Assembly (NCBI GenBank): GCA_031253985.1
Contig: JAIRVH010000219.1
Location: forward strand, 1 to 64,000
Length of the DNA stretch: 64,000 bases
Direction: 5' to 3'
DNA from: Sphingobacterium sp.
GTDB lineage: Bacteria > Bacteroidota > Bacteroidia > Sphingobacteriales > Sphingobacteriaceae
Shown: piece by piece, positions 50,410-60,444 of the stretch
Position numbering within the stretch: the stretch's first letter is position 1
How the letters are laid out: each line of letters opens with the position of its first letter
The notes under the pieces: model-generated
Databases searched by the model: none
Seen by the model: the letters and a program-made list of their open reading frames with translations, nothing else
What the model was told of the DNA's origin: nothing
Translations under genes and position numbers: made by a program

Positions 50410-53400
50410 TTAGAACGATAATAATGCGCCGAAATTAATTAATCTTGCCTGCGGATAATATTGTCCTAATGCATTAACTGCCTCTGGATCATACATCTTG
50501 ATCTTACTCCACGTAATTAAATTCATGCCATTTGCATACAGACGTAAAGAACCAATGCCAATTTTACTACAAATGCTTGACGCTAGATTATATCCTATTT
50601 CCACATTTTTAAGCCGCAGATAATCGGTACTCCGCATCCAATAGGTATTGTTATATGAATAATATTGATTGCCACGGTCGGTCAAACGCGGATACACACT
50701 ACTCGGGTTACTGATGCTCCAGCGTTTATCATAGAATTCTTCCACAAAATTTCCGATAGATCCAGATTCATCTGTTCCTACACGTATCTCTCCCCCTGTA
50801 GCTCCTTGAAATAGTACCGATAAGTCAAAATCTTTATAGGTCAGACTAAAATTAAAGCCCCCTTGAAAAGTTGGGTCGCTATTCTTGTCTCGTCTTACTT
50901 TATCATCAGGGGTAATCTTTCCGTCACCATTGAAATCTTTATATTTCATATCTCCAGGACGTAAAGTTTTTGTAATGGCGCTATAGTCCAATTTATTGTT
51001 GGCGATATCTTCCATGTCACGGAATACGCCATCATAAACATAATAAATATCCGTTTTGATAGGTTTACCTGTACTTTGCTGCCATGCAGGGGCGCCTGGA
51101 GCTTCATCCCAGAAGATAATTTTGTTTTTAGCATAACCACCATTCACACCAACTGTGTAGCCTAGATCTCCCACCTTGCCACGATAACCTAAGTTAAATT
51201 CCCACCCCTTGTTATCTACTTTACCAATATTTTCTGCCGGCAATGTCATCCCTGTACTTTGTGGTATTGACGCATTTTTCCTCCACAGAATGGAATTACG
51301 GCGATTTTTAAAAATATCAAACTCGAAATTCAGCTTTCCTTGTAAAAATTGAAAATCAAACCCTAAATTATAGTTATTGGCAACCTCCCAGGTAATCATC
51401 TCATTAGGAACACGGCTTTCAAAAAGGGATTTGGCTAGCTTATCATTGACGACATAAGTGCCAAAGGAATAGGTTGAAAAATATTGATATTCTTGTAACT
51501 TATCATCATAATAGATGTTGTCATTACCCATCTGGCCATAGGAGGCGCGGATCTTGAAATAATTAATTACAGGGACATTTTCCTTCCAGAAATTTTCTTC
51601 CGACACTACCCATCCTGCCATCGCACCTGGAAAGAAACCGAACCGTTCACTTTCAGGAAACATATACGATCCGTCATAGCGCCAAAGAAATTCTGCAATA
51701 TACTTGCTTTTATAATTATACCCAAATCGCCCAAAGTAATTTAACCGCGCTCTTTTCCATGCAGATCCATCATTATTTTTTTCCTGTTCTCCACCGGCAA
51801 AAAGATAGTCGATCGCATTTGAAAGAAAATAACGACGATATGCGCTGAATTTATCATTATCAATTGTCTCTCTGTTGATACCTGCAATAGCATTCACTTG
51901 GTGATCGCCAAATTTTCGATCAAAGCTCAAAATTCCACCAAGTAAGATGTTCAGCTGATCTTCATTGCTTTGGTTTAAATTTGGATCAGCAGGCCCACGT
52001 CTTCCAGGAACCAGTTGCGGTGTGCTGCCATCGGCCTCATAAGCGCCCTGCCAAGAATACAAAGTCCAGGGTGTAACCCATGTTTTTTGATTTTTTACAT
52101 ATTTGTCGACAGAGGCATTGAGCGTTAATTTAAGACCATCTATCCAAGGATTTGTAATCTCAACCTGACCATTTGTTTGAAAATAGTAGCGTTTATCGTG
52201 ATCGTAACCCGTTGCATTGGTTGTAATTACTACCGGATTTTCGCCATTTTCAATATCTGGTCCCGGCATTCCATTGGGCCATATTGCCGGTTGTGTCGGA
52301 TTTCCCCGCATCAGCATTCTAAAGACTGTACCAGCACTCTTCGTTGGGAAATTCCGGTTTTCCTGTCTTCCTAAAACACCAAATTGTGTTTTGATATATT
52401 GACTGATATTGGCATCCAGATTAATCCTTAAGTCATACTGTTTATAACCTGTAGCCGAATTTTTATAATATGCATCCTGATTTTGATATCCCAAAGACAT
52501 CAGATACTTGACATCCTCAGTGCCGCCATTGATCTGGAGGTTGTGACGCTGTTGTGGTGACCAGTCTTTTAGCGTAGCCTTATACCAGTCGGTATTGGGA
52601 TGCCCCCAAGGATCTGATCCGTCTTTGAACTTTTGGATATCTTCTGGTTTAAACGGAGCATCCAACACTCCTCCACCTTGTTTATTGTAACTGCCTTTCT
52701 CGTTGATAGCGGTATAAGCAGCAGACCATTCTTCAACAGGAAGGTTATAAATTTCGAGCTCATTTCTAATTGCCGCAAATTGGGCGGCATCTGTTAATTT
52801 AGGAATAACGGTAGGTTGGGAATACCCTTGGTTGAACGTATAAGAAAATTGCGGTTTTCCAGTTTTTCCTCTTTTGGTCGTAACGAGAATAACACCATTT
52901 GCAGCTCTGGCTCCATAAATAGCAGCAGAAGCATCTTTTAGCACCGAGATATTTTCTATATCTCGGGGATTAATACGATCAATTCCTCCTTCACGCGCAG
53001 GAACTCCATCAATAACTACTAAGGGACTGCTATTACCCAGTGTATTCGTTCCACGGATTTTGATATTGGAGCCATCATATCCAGGTTCAGCACTTCCATT
53101 GGTCGCTGTAACCCCCGGAACTCGTCCTGTTAATGCATTGGAAACGTTCAATGCCGGTGATTGAGCGAGATCACTTCCTTTAACGGTGGCAACAGCACCT
53201 GTAACTGTTTCCTTGCGTTGTTTACCGTAACCAACGACAACGACTTCTTCGAGATTCGATTCCGAATTAAGAAGCGTGACATCTACCGCATGCCTTCCTT
53301 TTACCGATTCATCCATAGATTGCTTACCCACCATTCGAAAGTTAATGGTTGCATTGCTAGGAACTTTGTCCAATTTGTACTTACCCTGTAGGTCGGTTTT

Positions 53401-53625
53401 CGTTACTAAACTTGTTCCATTTACAGACACAGTTACTCCCGGGATTGGCATTCCAGTTTCATCATGTACCGTTCCAGAAACACTTAGCTCCTGCTGAAAA
53501 AGAATCCCGTGGCTTGCGAGGGTCGCAGCATTGACGATTTGAGGACTCAAGGCCACTAACGAGCACAATGATCCAGTCCAAAACGCTCTCTTCCATTGAT
53601 TTGAGAAATAATGGCAGTTAATCAT
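50410..53625 (-). CDS. SusC/RagA-family TonB-linked outer-membrane transporter
   Basis: 1071 residues. N-terminal signal (WTGSLCSLVALSPQIVNA), CarboxypepD_reg-like domain (SVSGTVHDETGMPIPGVTVSV), TonB-box-like EEVVVVGYG at about 129-137, plug with ALTGRVPGVT, IKIRGTNTLGNSSPLVVIDGVP, and SVLKDASAAIYGARAANGVILVTT, then a large barrel ending INFGALLSF. It forms a pedal-bin complex with SusD. No STN domain, so no FecR/sigma signalling is indicated. The substrate class is not deducible from the neighbours. Confidence 0.92.
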   Translation of the reverse strand: MINCHYFSNQWKRAFWTGSLCSLVALSPQIVNAATLASHGILFQQELSVSGTVHDETGMPIPGVTVSVNGTSLVTKTDLQGKYKLDKVPSNATINFRMVGKQSMDESVKGRHAVDVTLLNSESNLEEVVVVGYGKQRKETVTGAVATVKGSDLAQSPALNVSNALTGRVPGVTATNGSAEPGYDGSNIKIRGTNTLGNSSPLVVIDGVPAREGGIDRINPRDIENISVLKDASAAIYGARAANGVILVTTKRGKTGKPQFSYTFNQGYSQPTVIPKLTDAAQFAAIRNELEIYNLPVEEWSAAYTAINEKGSYNKQGGGVLDAPFKPEDIQKFKDGSDPWGHPNTDWYKATLKDWSPQQRHNLQINGGTEDVKYLMSLGYQNQDAYYKNSATGYKQYDLRINLDANISQYIKTQFGVLGRQENRNFPTKSAGTVFRMLMRGNPTQPAIWPNGMPGPDIENGENPVVITTNATGYDHDKRYYFQTNGQVEITNPWIDGLKLTLNASVDKYVKNQKTWVTPWTLYSWQGAYEADGSTPQLVPGRRGPADPNLNQSNEDQLNILLGGILSFDRKFGDHQVNAIAGINRETIDNDKFSAYRRYFLSNAIDYLFAGGEQEKNNDGSAWKRARLNYFGRFGYNYKSKYIAEFLWRYDGSYMFPESERFGFFPGAMAGWVVSEENFWKENVPVINYFKIRASYGQMGNDNIYYDDKLQEYQYFSTYSFGTYVVNDKLAKSLFESRVPNEMITWEVANNYNLGFDFQFLQGKLNFEFDIFKNRRNSILWRKNASIPQSTGMTLPAENIGKVDNKGWEFNLGYRGKVGDLGYTVGVNGGYAKNKIIFWDEAPGAPAWQQSTGKPIKTDIYYVYDGVFRDMEDIANNKLDYSAITKTLRPGDMKYKDFNGDGKITPDDKVRRDKNSDPTFQGGFNFSLTYKDFDLSVLFQGATGGEIRVGTDESGSIGNFVEEFYDKRWSISNPSSVYPRLTDRGNQYYSYNNTYWMRSTDYLRLKNVEIGYNLASSICSKIGIGSLRLYANGMNLITWSKIKMYDPEAVNALGQYYPQARLINFGALLSF

Positions 53626-54476
53626 AAAAACTGTTTAATTGTTTAAATTTTGAATTTAATTAGTTATTTTTTTTACCTCTGCAAGACTTGTCGGTTTAGG
53701 AGTCTAATAGAGGCGATTTATAATTGTTTATTTAACATGAAAATACGAAAATAAATATATAATGCAAGTGTTATTTTTACACTATTTAACAATTCAGTCA
53801 TAAATATCTGACATTAAACAACTTGTATAAATGCAATTAATTAGACTGCTTTTTTTTTAAGATAACTTCAAAGGTTGTAGCTACCAGATACTTTATTACC
53901 GAGTTCGCAACCAAACTTCATAGGGATAATTCTTGAACGAAATATACTTTTATCCTATAGAAAGTATATAATCAATTTTTAAAATAATAACATACATCTT
54001 TATTCTTTGTAATTAGATCTATAATAGATTTTTTTAAAACAACTATGTATACACAAAAACAAGTAGAGGAATTGGCTATGTTAATAACGAAGAAATACGC
54101 TAGGATTCCCAAAACCTAATTAAGGACCGAATGTAAACATTAGAAAAGAAGAAGACTACGACATACCTTTGTATTTGATTTGATTCAACTAGCATGCAAA
54201 TGGACAACAAGGCGATCATCGAGAGCAAATATTACTAGATAACCTAGGCTGATCGCCAGCATTATCAATAATAACAGAAGTTGAAGGAAAGATAGTGAGG
54301 TACCTTCTTCTCACAAAAATTCAGATTGAGAATCATGAAAACCAACAAATACAAAATTCTCTTGCATTGGCTCACGCGGCAGTGCTGTACATGGCATCGT
54401 CCGTTATCCTAAAGAGTTTGGTATTATTTCCTAAACCAAACTCTTCTATATTACCAATGCTAATCAACGATTCCAA
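53626..54476. other. long intergenic region upstream of susC
   Basis: 851 bases without a gene I can support. It must contain the susC promoter. A TACCTTTG box (54164-54171) points toward the plus strand but leads only into a poor 61-codon GTG-start frame (54295-54480). AAGAGTTTGG / CCAAACTCTT (54412-54444) forms a 10-bp hairpin. Short broken frames around 54044-54240 may be remnants of a decayed gene, not identified. Confidence 0.4.
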
Positions 54477-55418
54477 TTAATATTTAATCGGGTAATCTTG
54501 CATAAATTCAAACTGATAACCCTCTTTTTTTAACGCATCAATTAGAGTGGTTAGTTCCTGTTGTCCCTTCTGCGTTTGAAACATATCATCATGCATTAAG
54601 AAAACTACATTGTTCGGGACCATAGAGCTTTTATTGTTCATATAATTCCGAATATGGGATAAGGTAGACTCCTGACTTTGTACAGGTATACCAGTCACGC
54701 TATTAAGTCGCCATTCGACATCCCAGCCATATATGGTATAGCCATTTTTGTGTAGCAAGTCCGCCGTACTAGATCCATTTTTAAGATCAATTTTACGAAC
54801 ATTATCATATATCCAGATATTCCTGCCTGGGAGCCTGACGATTTTATGTTTTAAATTGAGATCATGTTCATTCTTTTCAAAATCAGCAAACGCATGTTGT
54901 GGATTATTGTAAAACCTTGAGTACTGATTATTTGCGTGAGTATAGCTGTGGTTATAACAGGCTACCAAAGGATTTGATTCGTAGCGTGCGAGATCACGTT
55001 TTCGGCCTTTACTCATATTGGCGTGCTTACCAATCAGAAATACACTCACTTTGATATTTTTTTCTTTCGCAATAGAATCAATAAAAGCACTACCGATTAA
55101 AGGCCCATCATCAAAAGTCAAATAGATATGTTTTGGATGTGTATCAAAAGCTTTGCGTAACGAATCTTTGAGCTCACGCTTTTGCTGCTTGATTGGGATG
55201 GGGTGTAAACTGTCAACGGTAAACTGAATCTGATTCTTTTGAAGTGAATCCCATCGATTTGACAAATGTGGCACTTTTTCCTTAGCCAGCAGTTGCTCGG
55301 TAACTGTATCTTTCAAATCTCCCTTTCCTAAGACTTTATTTGAAAAATCTTTACATGCGGTCATACCAAACACTATACTACAGGTGAAAAGTACAACAAA
55401 CATCCTACTACACTTCAT
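54477..55418 (-). CDS. polysaccharide deacetylase-family lipoprotein
   Basis: 313 residues with a lipoprotein signal (MFVVLFTCSIVFGMTAC, Cys22). NodB-type catalytic domain: YLTFDDGPL (catalytic base and metal Asp), NHSYTH (metal-binding His pair), RLPGRN and a C-terminal FLMHDD. Members remove acetyl groups from chitooligosaccharides or peptidoglycan. Envelope-located by its lipobox. It follows the sdhB gene by 215 bases and has no clear functional tie to it. Confidence 0.8.
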   Translation of the reverse strand: MKCSRMFVVLFTCSIVFGMTACKDFSNKVLGKGDLKDTVTEQLLAKEKVPHLSNRWDSLQKNQIQFTVDSLHPIPIKQQKRELKDSLRKAFDTHPKHIYLTFDDGPLIGSAFIDSIAKEKNIKVSVFLIGKHANMSKGRKRDLARYESNPLVACYNHSYTHANNQYSRFYNNPQHAFADFEKNEHDLNLKHKIVRLPGRNIWIYDNVRKIDLKNGSSTADLLHKNGYTIYGWDVEWRLNSVTGIPVQSQESTLSHIRNYMNNKSSMVPNNVVFLMHDDMFQTQKGQQELTTLIDALKKEGYQFEFMQDYPIKY

Positions 55419-55632
55419 ATCAATCGCTATAACTTTAATGAATTTCTTCTTTCAAAATTAATACAAAAACCCTTTTGTCAACCATAAAATAATACAAATC
55501 CCCATTTTCAGGGATAAGGTTCTACCTATTCAATACAATATGGCGGCTTTCTAATGGCCTTAATTTTTGAATCTAAATCGTACAGTAGAAACAATCGTGC
55601 CATTTTTTGTCATGTTAAACGCTCGACGGTTT

Positions 55633-56382
55633 TTACTTCTTTTTAAAAAATAGCGCTTTATTATACTCAAAATTCATCCGTGCTATATTCAAAACTGATA
55701 TACCTTGTGGACACTCCACTTCGCAGGCTTCTGTATTTGAACAATGACCAAAGGATTCTTTATCCATTTGTTTAACCATATGTAAAACCCGTTGGCTACG
55801 TTCTTCCTTTCCTTGGGGCAATAGCGCCATATGGGTAATCTTTGCGGCAGTAAATAGCGCAGCACTACCATTTTTACAAGTTGCTACACAGGCACCACAG
55901 CCAATACACGCTGCAGAGTCAAATGCCGATTCCGCTAGCTCATGAGAAATTGGAATAACCGTTGCGTCTGGAGCTTGCCCGGTATTAATGGAGATAAATC
56001 CCCCTGATGAAATAATCCTATCAAATGCCGACCGATCCACTTTTAAATCTTTTTTTACCAGAAATGCAGCTGAACGAAAAGGCTCAATGGTAATAGTATC
56101 TTTATCTTTAAATGAGCGTAAATGCAACTGACAAGTCGTTGTATGTTTAAGAGGACCATGGGCAATACCATTGATCATCATTCCGCACTGTCCACAAATC
56201 CCTTCGCGACAATCATGATCAAACTCCACAGGTTCTTCTCCATGTGTAATAAGCTGCTCATTTAAGGTATCCAGCATTTCCAAAAATGACATATGCGGAT
56301 TGAGGTCAGTTAATGTATAAGTCTCCAATTTACCAGCAGCATTGCGATCTTTTTGTCGCCATATTTTAAGATGTAAATCCAT
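55633..56382 (-). CDS. sdhB: succinate dehydrogenase/fumarate reductase iron-sulfur subunit
   Basis: 249 residues. [2Fe-2S] ferredoxin-type domain with CREGICGQC and a distal Cys in TTTC, then the 4Fe-4S and 3Fe-4S binding segments CIGCGACVATC and CSNTEACEVECPQG. It carries electrons between the flavoprotein and the cytochrome b subunit at the inner membrane. Last gene of the five-gene operon, 11 bases after sdhA. Direction (succinate oxidation or fumarate reduction) cannot be told from sequence, so frdB is an equal name. Confidence 0.9.
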   Translation of the reverse strand: MDLHLKIWRQKDRNAAGKLETYTLTDLNPHMSFLEMLDTLNEQLITHGEEPVEFDHDCREGICGQCGMMINGIAHGPLKHTTTCQLHLRSFKDKDTITIEPFRSAAFLVKKDLKVDRSAFDRIISSGGFISINTGQAPDATVIPISHELAESAFDSAACIGCGACVATCKNGSAALFTAAKITHMALLPQGKEERSQRVLHMVKQMDKESFGHCSNTEACEVECPQGISVLNIARMNFEYNKALFFKKK

Positions 56383-56393
56383 AATCGTTACTT

Positions 56394-58310
56394 TTATTTG
56401 TAGCTCCTTACAGTTGGTTGTATCTCCTCGAAAGTCAATGGCTCTCGGATTAGCTCAGGTTCTTCATTTTCACCCCTCCAGGACCATGCGGAGATAAATT
56501 GGTATTCGGCGTCATTCCTTAACGCCTCCCCCTCGGCCGTCTGATATTCTTCGCGAAAATGCGCTCCACAGGACTCATTACGTGTTAATGCGTCATAACA
56601 CATAAGTTCACCAATTTCAAAATAATCTGCTACACGTCCCGCTTTTTCCAGTTCAGTATTTAAGGTATTGGCCTCGCCACTGACAATAACCTCTTTAAAA
56701 AATTCTTGTTTGAGTTTTTTAATCTCACCAATAGCATAGCGAAGCCCTTTTTCGTTCCGTGCGAGACCGCAATAATCGTAAAGTAGCTTACCCAGTGTTT
56801 TATGAAAATAATCGACAGTTTTGCTGCCTTTAATATTCAGCAACACTTCAATCTGTTTTCTAACCTGTTCTTCAGCACGGTCAAACTCGATATGATCCGT
56901 TGAAATTTTACCCGTGTGAATTTCATTTGCCAAGTAATTGGCAATGGTATAAGGAGCAATAAAATAACCATCTACAGATGCCTGAAGTAGCGAATTTGCA
57001 CCAAGCCTATTGGCACCATGATCTGCAAAATTAGCCTCCCCTAAAGCAAATAAACCGGGTAGGCTCGTCATCAGTTCATAGTCCACCCATAGCCCGCCCA
57101 TGGAGAAATGCGCTGACGGCGAAATCATCATCGGCTCTTTATAAGCGTCATATCCGGTTATCTTTTCATACATATCGAATAGATTACCATACTTCTCTTG
57201 TATTTTCTGTTTCCCTTGCTCCCGAATAGCTTTCGCAAAATCCAGATAAACTGCATTTTTAAGTGGACCAATGCCAAAGCCGGCGTCGATCCGCTCTTTA
57301 GCTGCCCGCGATGAAATATCCCTCGGTGCCAAGTTGCCAAATGCGGGATAGCGCCGTTCTAAATAGTAATCTCTTTCTTCCTCCGGAATGGCATTAGGTT
57401 CTCGTGATTCATTCTGTTTTAAGGGCACCCAAATTCTTCCATCATTACGTAACGATTCTGACATTAAAGTCAATTTAGACTGGTAATCGCCAGATTGTGG
57501 CAAAGAAGTTGGATGAATCTGAATCCAGCTAGGAGAAGCCATTAATGCGCCCTTCTTATGTGCTCGCCAGATCGCAGAACCATTACACCCCATCGCTAAG
57601 GTCGATAGATAATATATTTTACCATAACCACCGGTTGCTAATATGACAGTATGAGCGGCATGCCGTTCAATTTCACCAGTATCTAAATTACGTACAATAA
57701 CTCCACGTGTCTTTCCGTCTATCACAACAATATCCAGCATCTCGTGCCTCGCAAAAAGTTCTACCGTACCTTTACCTACCTGACGCATAAGTGCCTGATA
57801 TGCTCCTAAAAGGAGTTGTTGTCCAGTTTGTCCCCTTGCATAGAAGGTACGGCTTACCTGTACTCCACCAAAAGAGCGATTGTTTAAATAGCCCCCATAT
57901 TCTCGCCCAAATGGAACGCCCTGGGCCACGGCTTGGTCTATTAAGTTTAGTGAGCATTCTGCCATACGGTATACATTTGCTTCCCGGGCGCGAAAATCCC
58001 CACCTTTTAGGGTATCGACAAACATCCGGTAGACACTGTCACCATCATTCTTATAATTCTTAGCAGCATTGACACCCCCTTGAGCAGCAACTGAATGCGC
58101 CCGTCTTGGACTGTCCTGAAAACAAAAGGATTTAACCTGATACCCCATCTCCCCAAGGGAAGCTGCAATAGAGCTACCTGCCAATCCGGTACCAATGATG
58201 ATAACATCCAATTTTTTTCGGTTGGCAGGATTTACTAATTTGGCAGTCTTCTTATAGCGCGTCCATTTTTCCTCCAATGGTCCTTCCGGTATTTTCGAAT
58301 TTAATATCAT
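56394..58310 (-). CDS. sdhA: succinate dehydrogenase/fumarate reductase flavoprotein subunit
   Basis: 638 residues. FAD-binding VIIGTGLAGSSIAASLGE near residue 37, the covalent-flavin His in RAHSVAAQGGVNAA, HPTSLPQSGDYQSKLTLMSESLR, and the catalytic Arg region in NEERDYYLERRYPAFGNLAPRDISSRAAKE. Length and motifs fit the menaquinone-type enzymes of Bacteroidota and Epsilonproteobacteria. It catalyses succinate/fumarate interconversion on the cytoplasmic face. Spacing to sdhC is 12 bases. Confidence 0.92.
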   Translation of the reverse strand: MILNSKIPEGPLEEKWTRYKKTAKLVNPANRKKLDVIIIGTGLAGSSIAASLGEMGYQVKSFCFQDSPRRAHSVAAQGGVNAAKNYKNDGDSVYRMFVDTLKGGDFRAREANVYRMAECSLNLIDQAVAQGVPFGREYGGYLNNRSFGGVQVSRTFYARGQTGQQLLLGAYQALMRQVGKGTVELFARHEMLDIVVIDGKTRGVIVRNLDTGEIERHAAHTVILATGGYGKIYYLSTLAMGCNGSAIWRAHKKGALMASPSWIQIHPTSLPQSGDYQSKLTLMSESLRNDGRIWVPLKQNESREPNAIPEEERDYYLERRYPAFGNLAPRDISSRAAKERIDAGFGIGPLKNAVYLDFAKAIREQGKQKIQEKYGNLFDMYEKITGYDAYKEPMMISPSAHFSMGGLWVDYELMTSLPGLFALGEANFADHGANRLGANSLLQASVDGYFIAPYTIANYLANEIHTGKISTDHIEFDRAEEQVRKQIEVLLNIKGSKTVDYFHKTLGKLLYDYCGLARNEKGLRYAIGEIKKLKQEFFKEVIVSGEANTLNTELEKAGRVADYFEIGELMCYDALTRNESCGAHFREEYQTAEGEALRNDAEYQFISAWSWRGENEEPELIREPLTFEEIQPTVRSYK

Positions 58311-58322
58311 GATTTCTCTCCC

Positions 58323-58979
58323 TTATTTTACTGTAAAGAATATATAAATAGGCATCAGTGCAAATCCCGTACTTATAACGATCGAATAGGCAATCCCAAC
58401 GATCTTAAACCATTTCACAAATTTTGGATGATACAATCCCAGAGTTCGAATTGCACTATGTATGCCGTGAACGAGATGGTAGCATAAAGCTGCCATAGAC
58501 AAGACGTAGATAAGCACATACCACCATTGCTGAAAGACTGCAATCACCAGGATATATAAGTCCTTGTTACCCCGTTCGTCAAGCGGCGGAGCACCAAATT
58601 TGTATACATACCAGAAATTCTGAAAATGGATGACCAAAAAAATAAGAATCAAGGTTCCCAAAATTCCCATGTTTCGCGAGTACCATTTGCTCGCTCTTCC
58701 CCGGCGGTCCGATTCATAAACAGCACCTGACTTTCTATTTTTTAAGGTAATAATAAGGCCGTCCAATGCATGGAGAATTATGCTGGCATAAAGTACATAC
58801 GAGATGATCTTAATCAAGATGTTACCGGCCAAAAAATGAGAGTAGGCATTAAACTGTAAATGTGCTTGCTCCTGTGGCAAGAATAACTGTAAGTTCCCTA
58901 AAAAGTGAATCAGCAGGAAGAACGCTAGGAACAATCCCGTTAGACACATAAGCATCTTTTTTGACAAAGTAGATAACAT
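58323..58979 (-). CDS. sdhC: succinate dehydrogenase/fumarate reductase cytochrome b558 subunit
   Basis: 218 residues from the ATG at 58979 (MLSTLSKKMLMCLTGLF); upstream in-frame codons overlap the transporter gene and do not fit the family. Five membrane helices with His haem ligands (FLLIHFLGNLQLF, SIILHALDGLII, FLVIHFQNFWYV, CYHLVHGIHSAIRTLG). Single-polypeptide dihaem membrane anchor of the b558 type (TIGR02046-like), exchanging electrons with menaquinone. It is 14 bases after the transporter. Confidence 0.88.
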   Translation of the reverse strand: MLSTLSKKMLMCLTGLFLAFFLLIHFLGNLQLFLPQEQAHLQFNAYSHFLAGNILIKIISYVLYASIILHALDGLIITLKNRKSGAVYESDRRGRASKWYSRNMGILGTLILIFLVIHFQNFWYVYKFGAPPLDERGNKDLYILVIAVFQQWWYVLIYVLSMAALCYHLVHGIHSAIRTLGLYHPKFVKWFKIVGIAYSIVISTGFALMPIYIFFTVK

Positions 58980-58993
58980 AATAAGGCCCTGTT

Positions 58994-60424
58994 TTAATAA
59001 TAACCAATAACTTTCATCCACAGTCCGCCCACACCCATATAAATCACCAATAATACGATGCCAATTTCCAGTCCACGTAGCCACCAGGATTTTAAATCCA
59101 CGTAGCCACTTCCGAAAAATACGGGCGCTGGGCCATGGCCGTAATGGGTTAAAACGCCATAAATAGAACCTAGAAATCCGAGCATCATGGCAAGCAGCAT
59201 CGGCGGAATACCTAAAGAAACACCTACCCCCAATAAAGCCGCATACATGGCCGCCACATGGGCTGTAGCGCTGGCAAAAATATAGTGACTAAAGAAGTAG
59301 ACAAGAATGATTACAGGGAAGGCAATTTGCCAACTCAAATCGCCGATCTGTACTTTGATCAGATCGCTAAACCAACCAATGAACCCCAGTTCGTTTAAAG
59401 AGCTAGCCATCATCACCAAAACAGCAAACCATACAATCGTATCCCATGCGCCTTTTTCGGCTTTAACATCCTCCCAGGTCAATACAGAAGTCAGCAAAAG
59501 CAAAGTCAAACCTATAAAAGCTGTCGTTGTAGCATCAATTGCAAACGATCCGCCAAAAATCCATAATGCCAACAGGATAAAGAATGCCAGTAGCATTAAC
59601 CACTCATTTCTGGAAATTGGTCCCATCTCTTTTAGTTTCTGTGCTGCCATCTTTGGTGCATCCCCTGTTTTTTTTAATTCAGGTGGATATAATTTATAAA
59701 GTACAAGTGGAACCACAAAAAACGCAACAAGACCTGGTACAAATCCAGCAACCGCCCAAGACATCCAGGTAATATCAATCCCTAGATTCGCGGCAAACTT
59801 TTGGCACATTGGATTGCTTGCTGTTCCGGTCAGAAACATCGAAGAAGCGATTAAATTCATGTAATAGCTATTCAAAGTTAGATAAGATCCTAGCTTCCGA
59901 TGTGTTTCTGGCTTATCGGGAATAGAATCAAAACTGATAGCCATAGATTTCATGATTGGATAGATAATTCCACCTCCCCGAGCCGTGTTGCTTGGGATTG
60001 CCGGAGCTAGACAAACGTCGGCAAGCCCCAATCCGTAAGCTAGTCCCAAGGAACTTTTTCCAAAAACTCGAATAAAAAGAAAAGCGATTCTATTTCCCAA
60101 ACCAGTTTTAATGAAACCGCGCGCAATAAAAAACGAAATACCAATCAGCCAGATAACTTTGTCTCCAAAACCGGTCAGTGCTTTGCTGATAGATTTACCT
60201 GCATCTCCTGGCGCCAGAACTTGTGTCAGCGCTGTGAATGCAATCGCCATCATACACATCGTGCCCATCGGAGCCGCTTTTAAAATAATCCCGAGGATGG
60301 TCGCAGCGAAAATTGCAAATAAATGCCAAGCCTCTGGACTGACACCTTTCGGTATGGGAATAAACCATAAAATGAGTGCTACAACAAAAGTGATAGCTAC
60401 ATTTTTAATATTGATTTCTTTCAT
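58994..60424 (-). CDS. DASS-family di/tricarboxylate transporter (CitT/TtdT-like)
   Basis: 476 residues with about twelve membrane segments. Divalent anion:Na+ symporter family, resembling CitT, TtdT and plastid 2-oxoglutarate/malate translocators: PKGVSPEAWHLFAIFAATI at the start, PSNTARGGGIIYPI and SATAHVAAMYAAL as the two SNT/SAT substrate-site repeats, and GHGPAPVFFGSGYVDLKSWW at the end. It moves succinate, fumarate, tartrate or citrate. It is 20 bases after the porin and 14 before sdhC. Confidence 0.85.
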   Translation of the reverse strand: MKEINIKNVAITFVVALILWFIPIPKGVSPEAWHLFAIFAATILGIILKAAPMGTMCMMAIAFTALTQVLAPGDAGKSISKALTGFGDKVIWLIGISFFIARGFIKTGLGNRIAFLFIRVFGKSSLGLAYGLGLADVCLAPAIPSNTARGGGIIYPIMKSMAISFDSIPDKPETHRKLGSYLTLNSYYMNLIASSMFLTGTASNPMCQKFAANLGIDITWMSWAVAGFVPGLVAFFVVPLVLYKLYPPELKKTGDAPKMAAQKLKEMGPISRNEWLMLLAFFILLALWIFGGSFAIDATTTAFIGLTLLLLTSVLTWEDVKAEKGAWDTIVWFAVLVMMASSLNELGFIGWFSDLIKVQIGDLSWQIAFPVIILVYFFSHYIFASATAHVAAMYAALLGVGVSLGIPPMLLAMMLGFLGSIYGVLTHYGHGPAPVFFGSGYVDLKSWWLRGLEIGIVLLVIYMGVGGLWMKVIGYY

Positions 60425-60444
60425 AATAAACGTGGTTTAATAGA

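Noticed and set aside
54295..54480. 61-codon frame beginning with GTG
   Set aside because: No ribosome site, no recognisable domain, and it ends over the tail of the deacetylase gene. Not reported as a gene.
59307..59699. 130-codon open frame on the plus strand
   Set aside because: Antisense to the DASS transporter, whose membrane segments and motifs are unmistakable.
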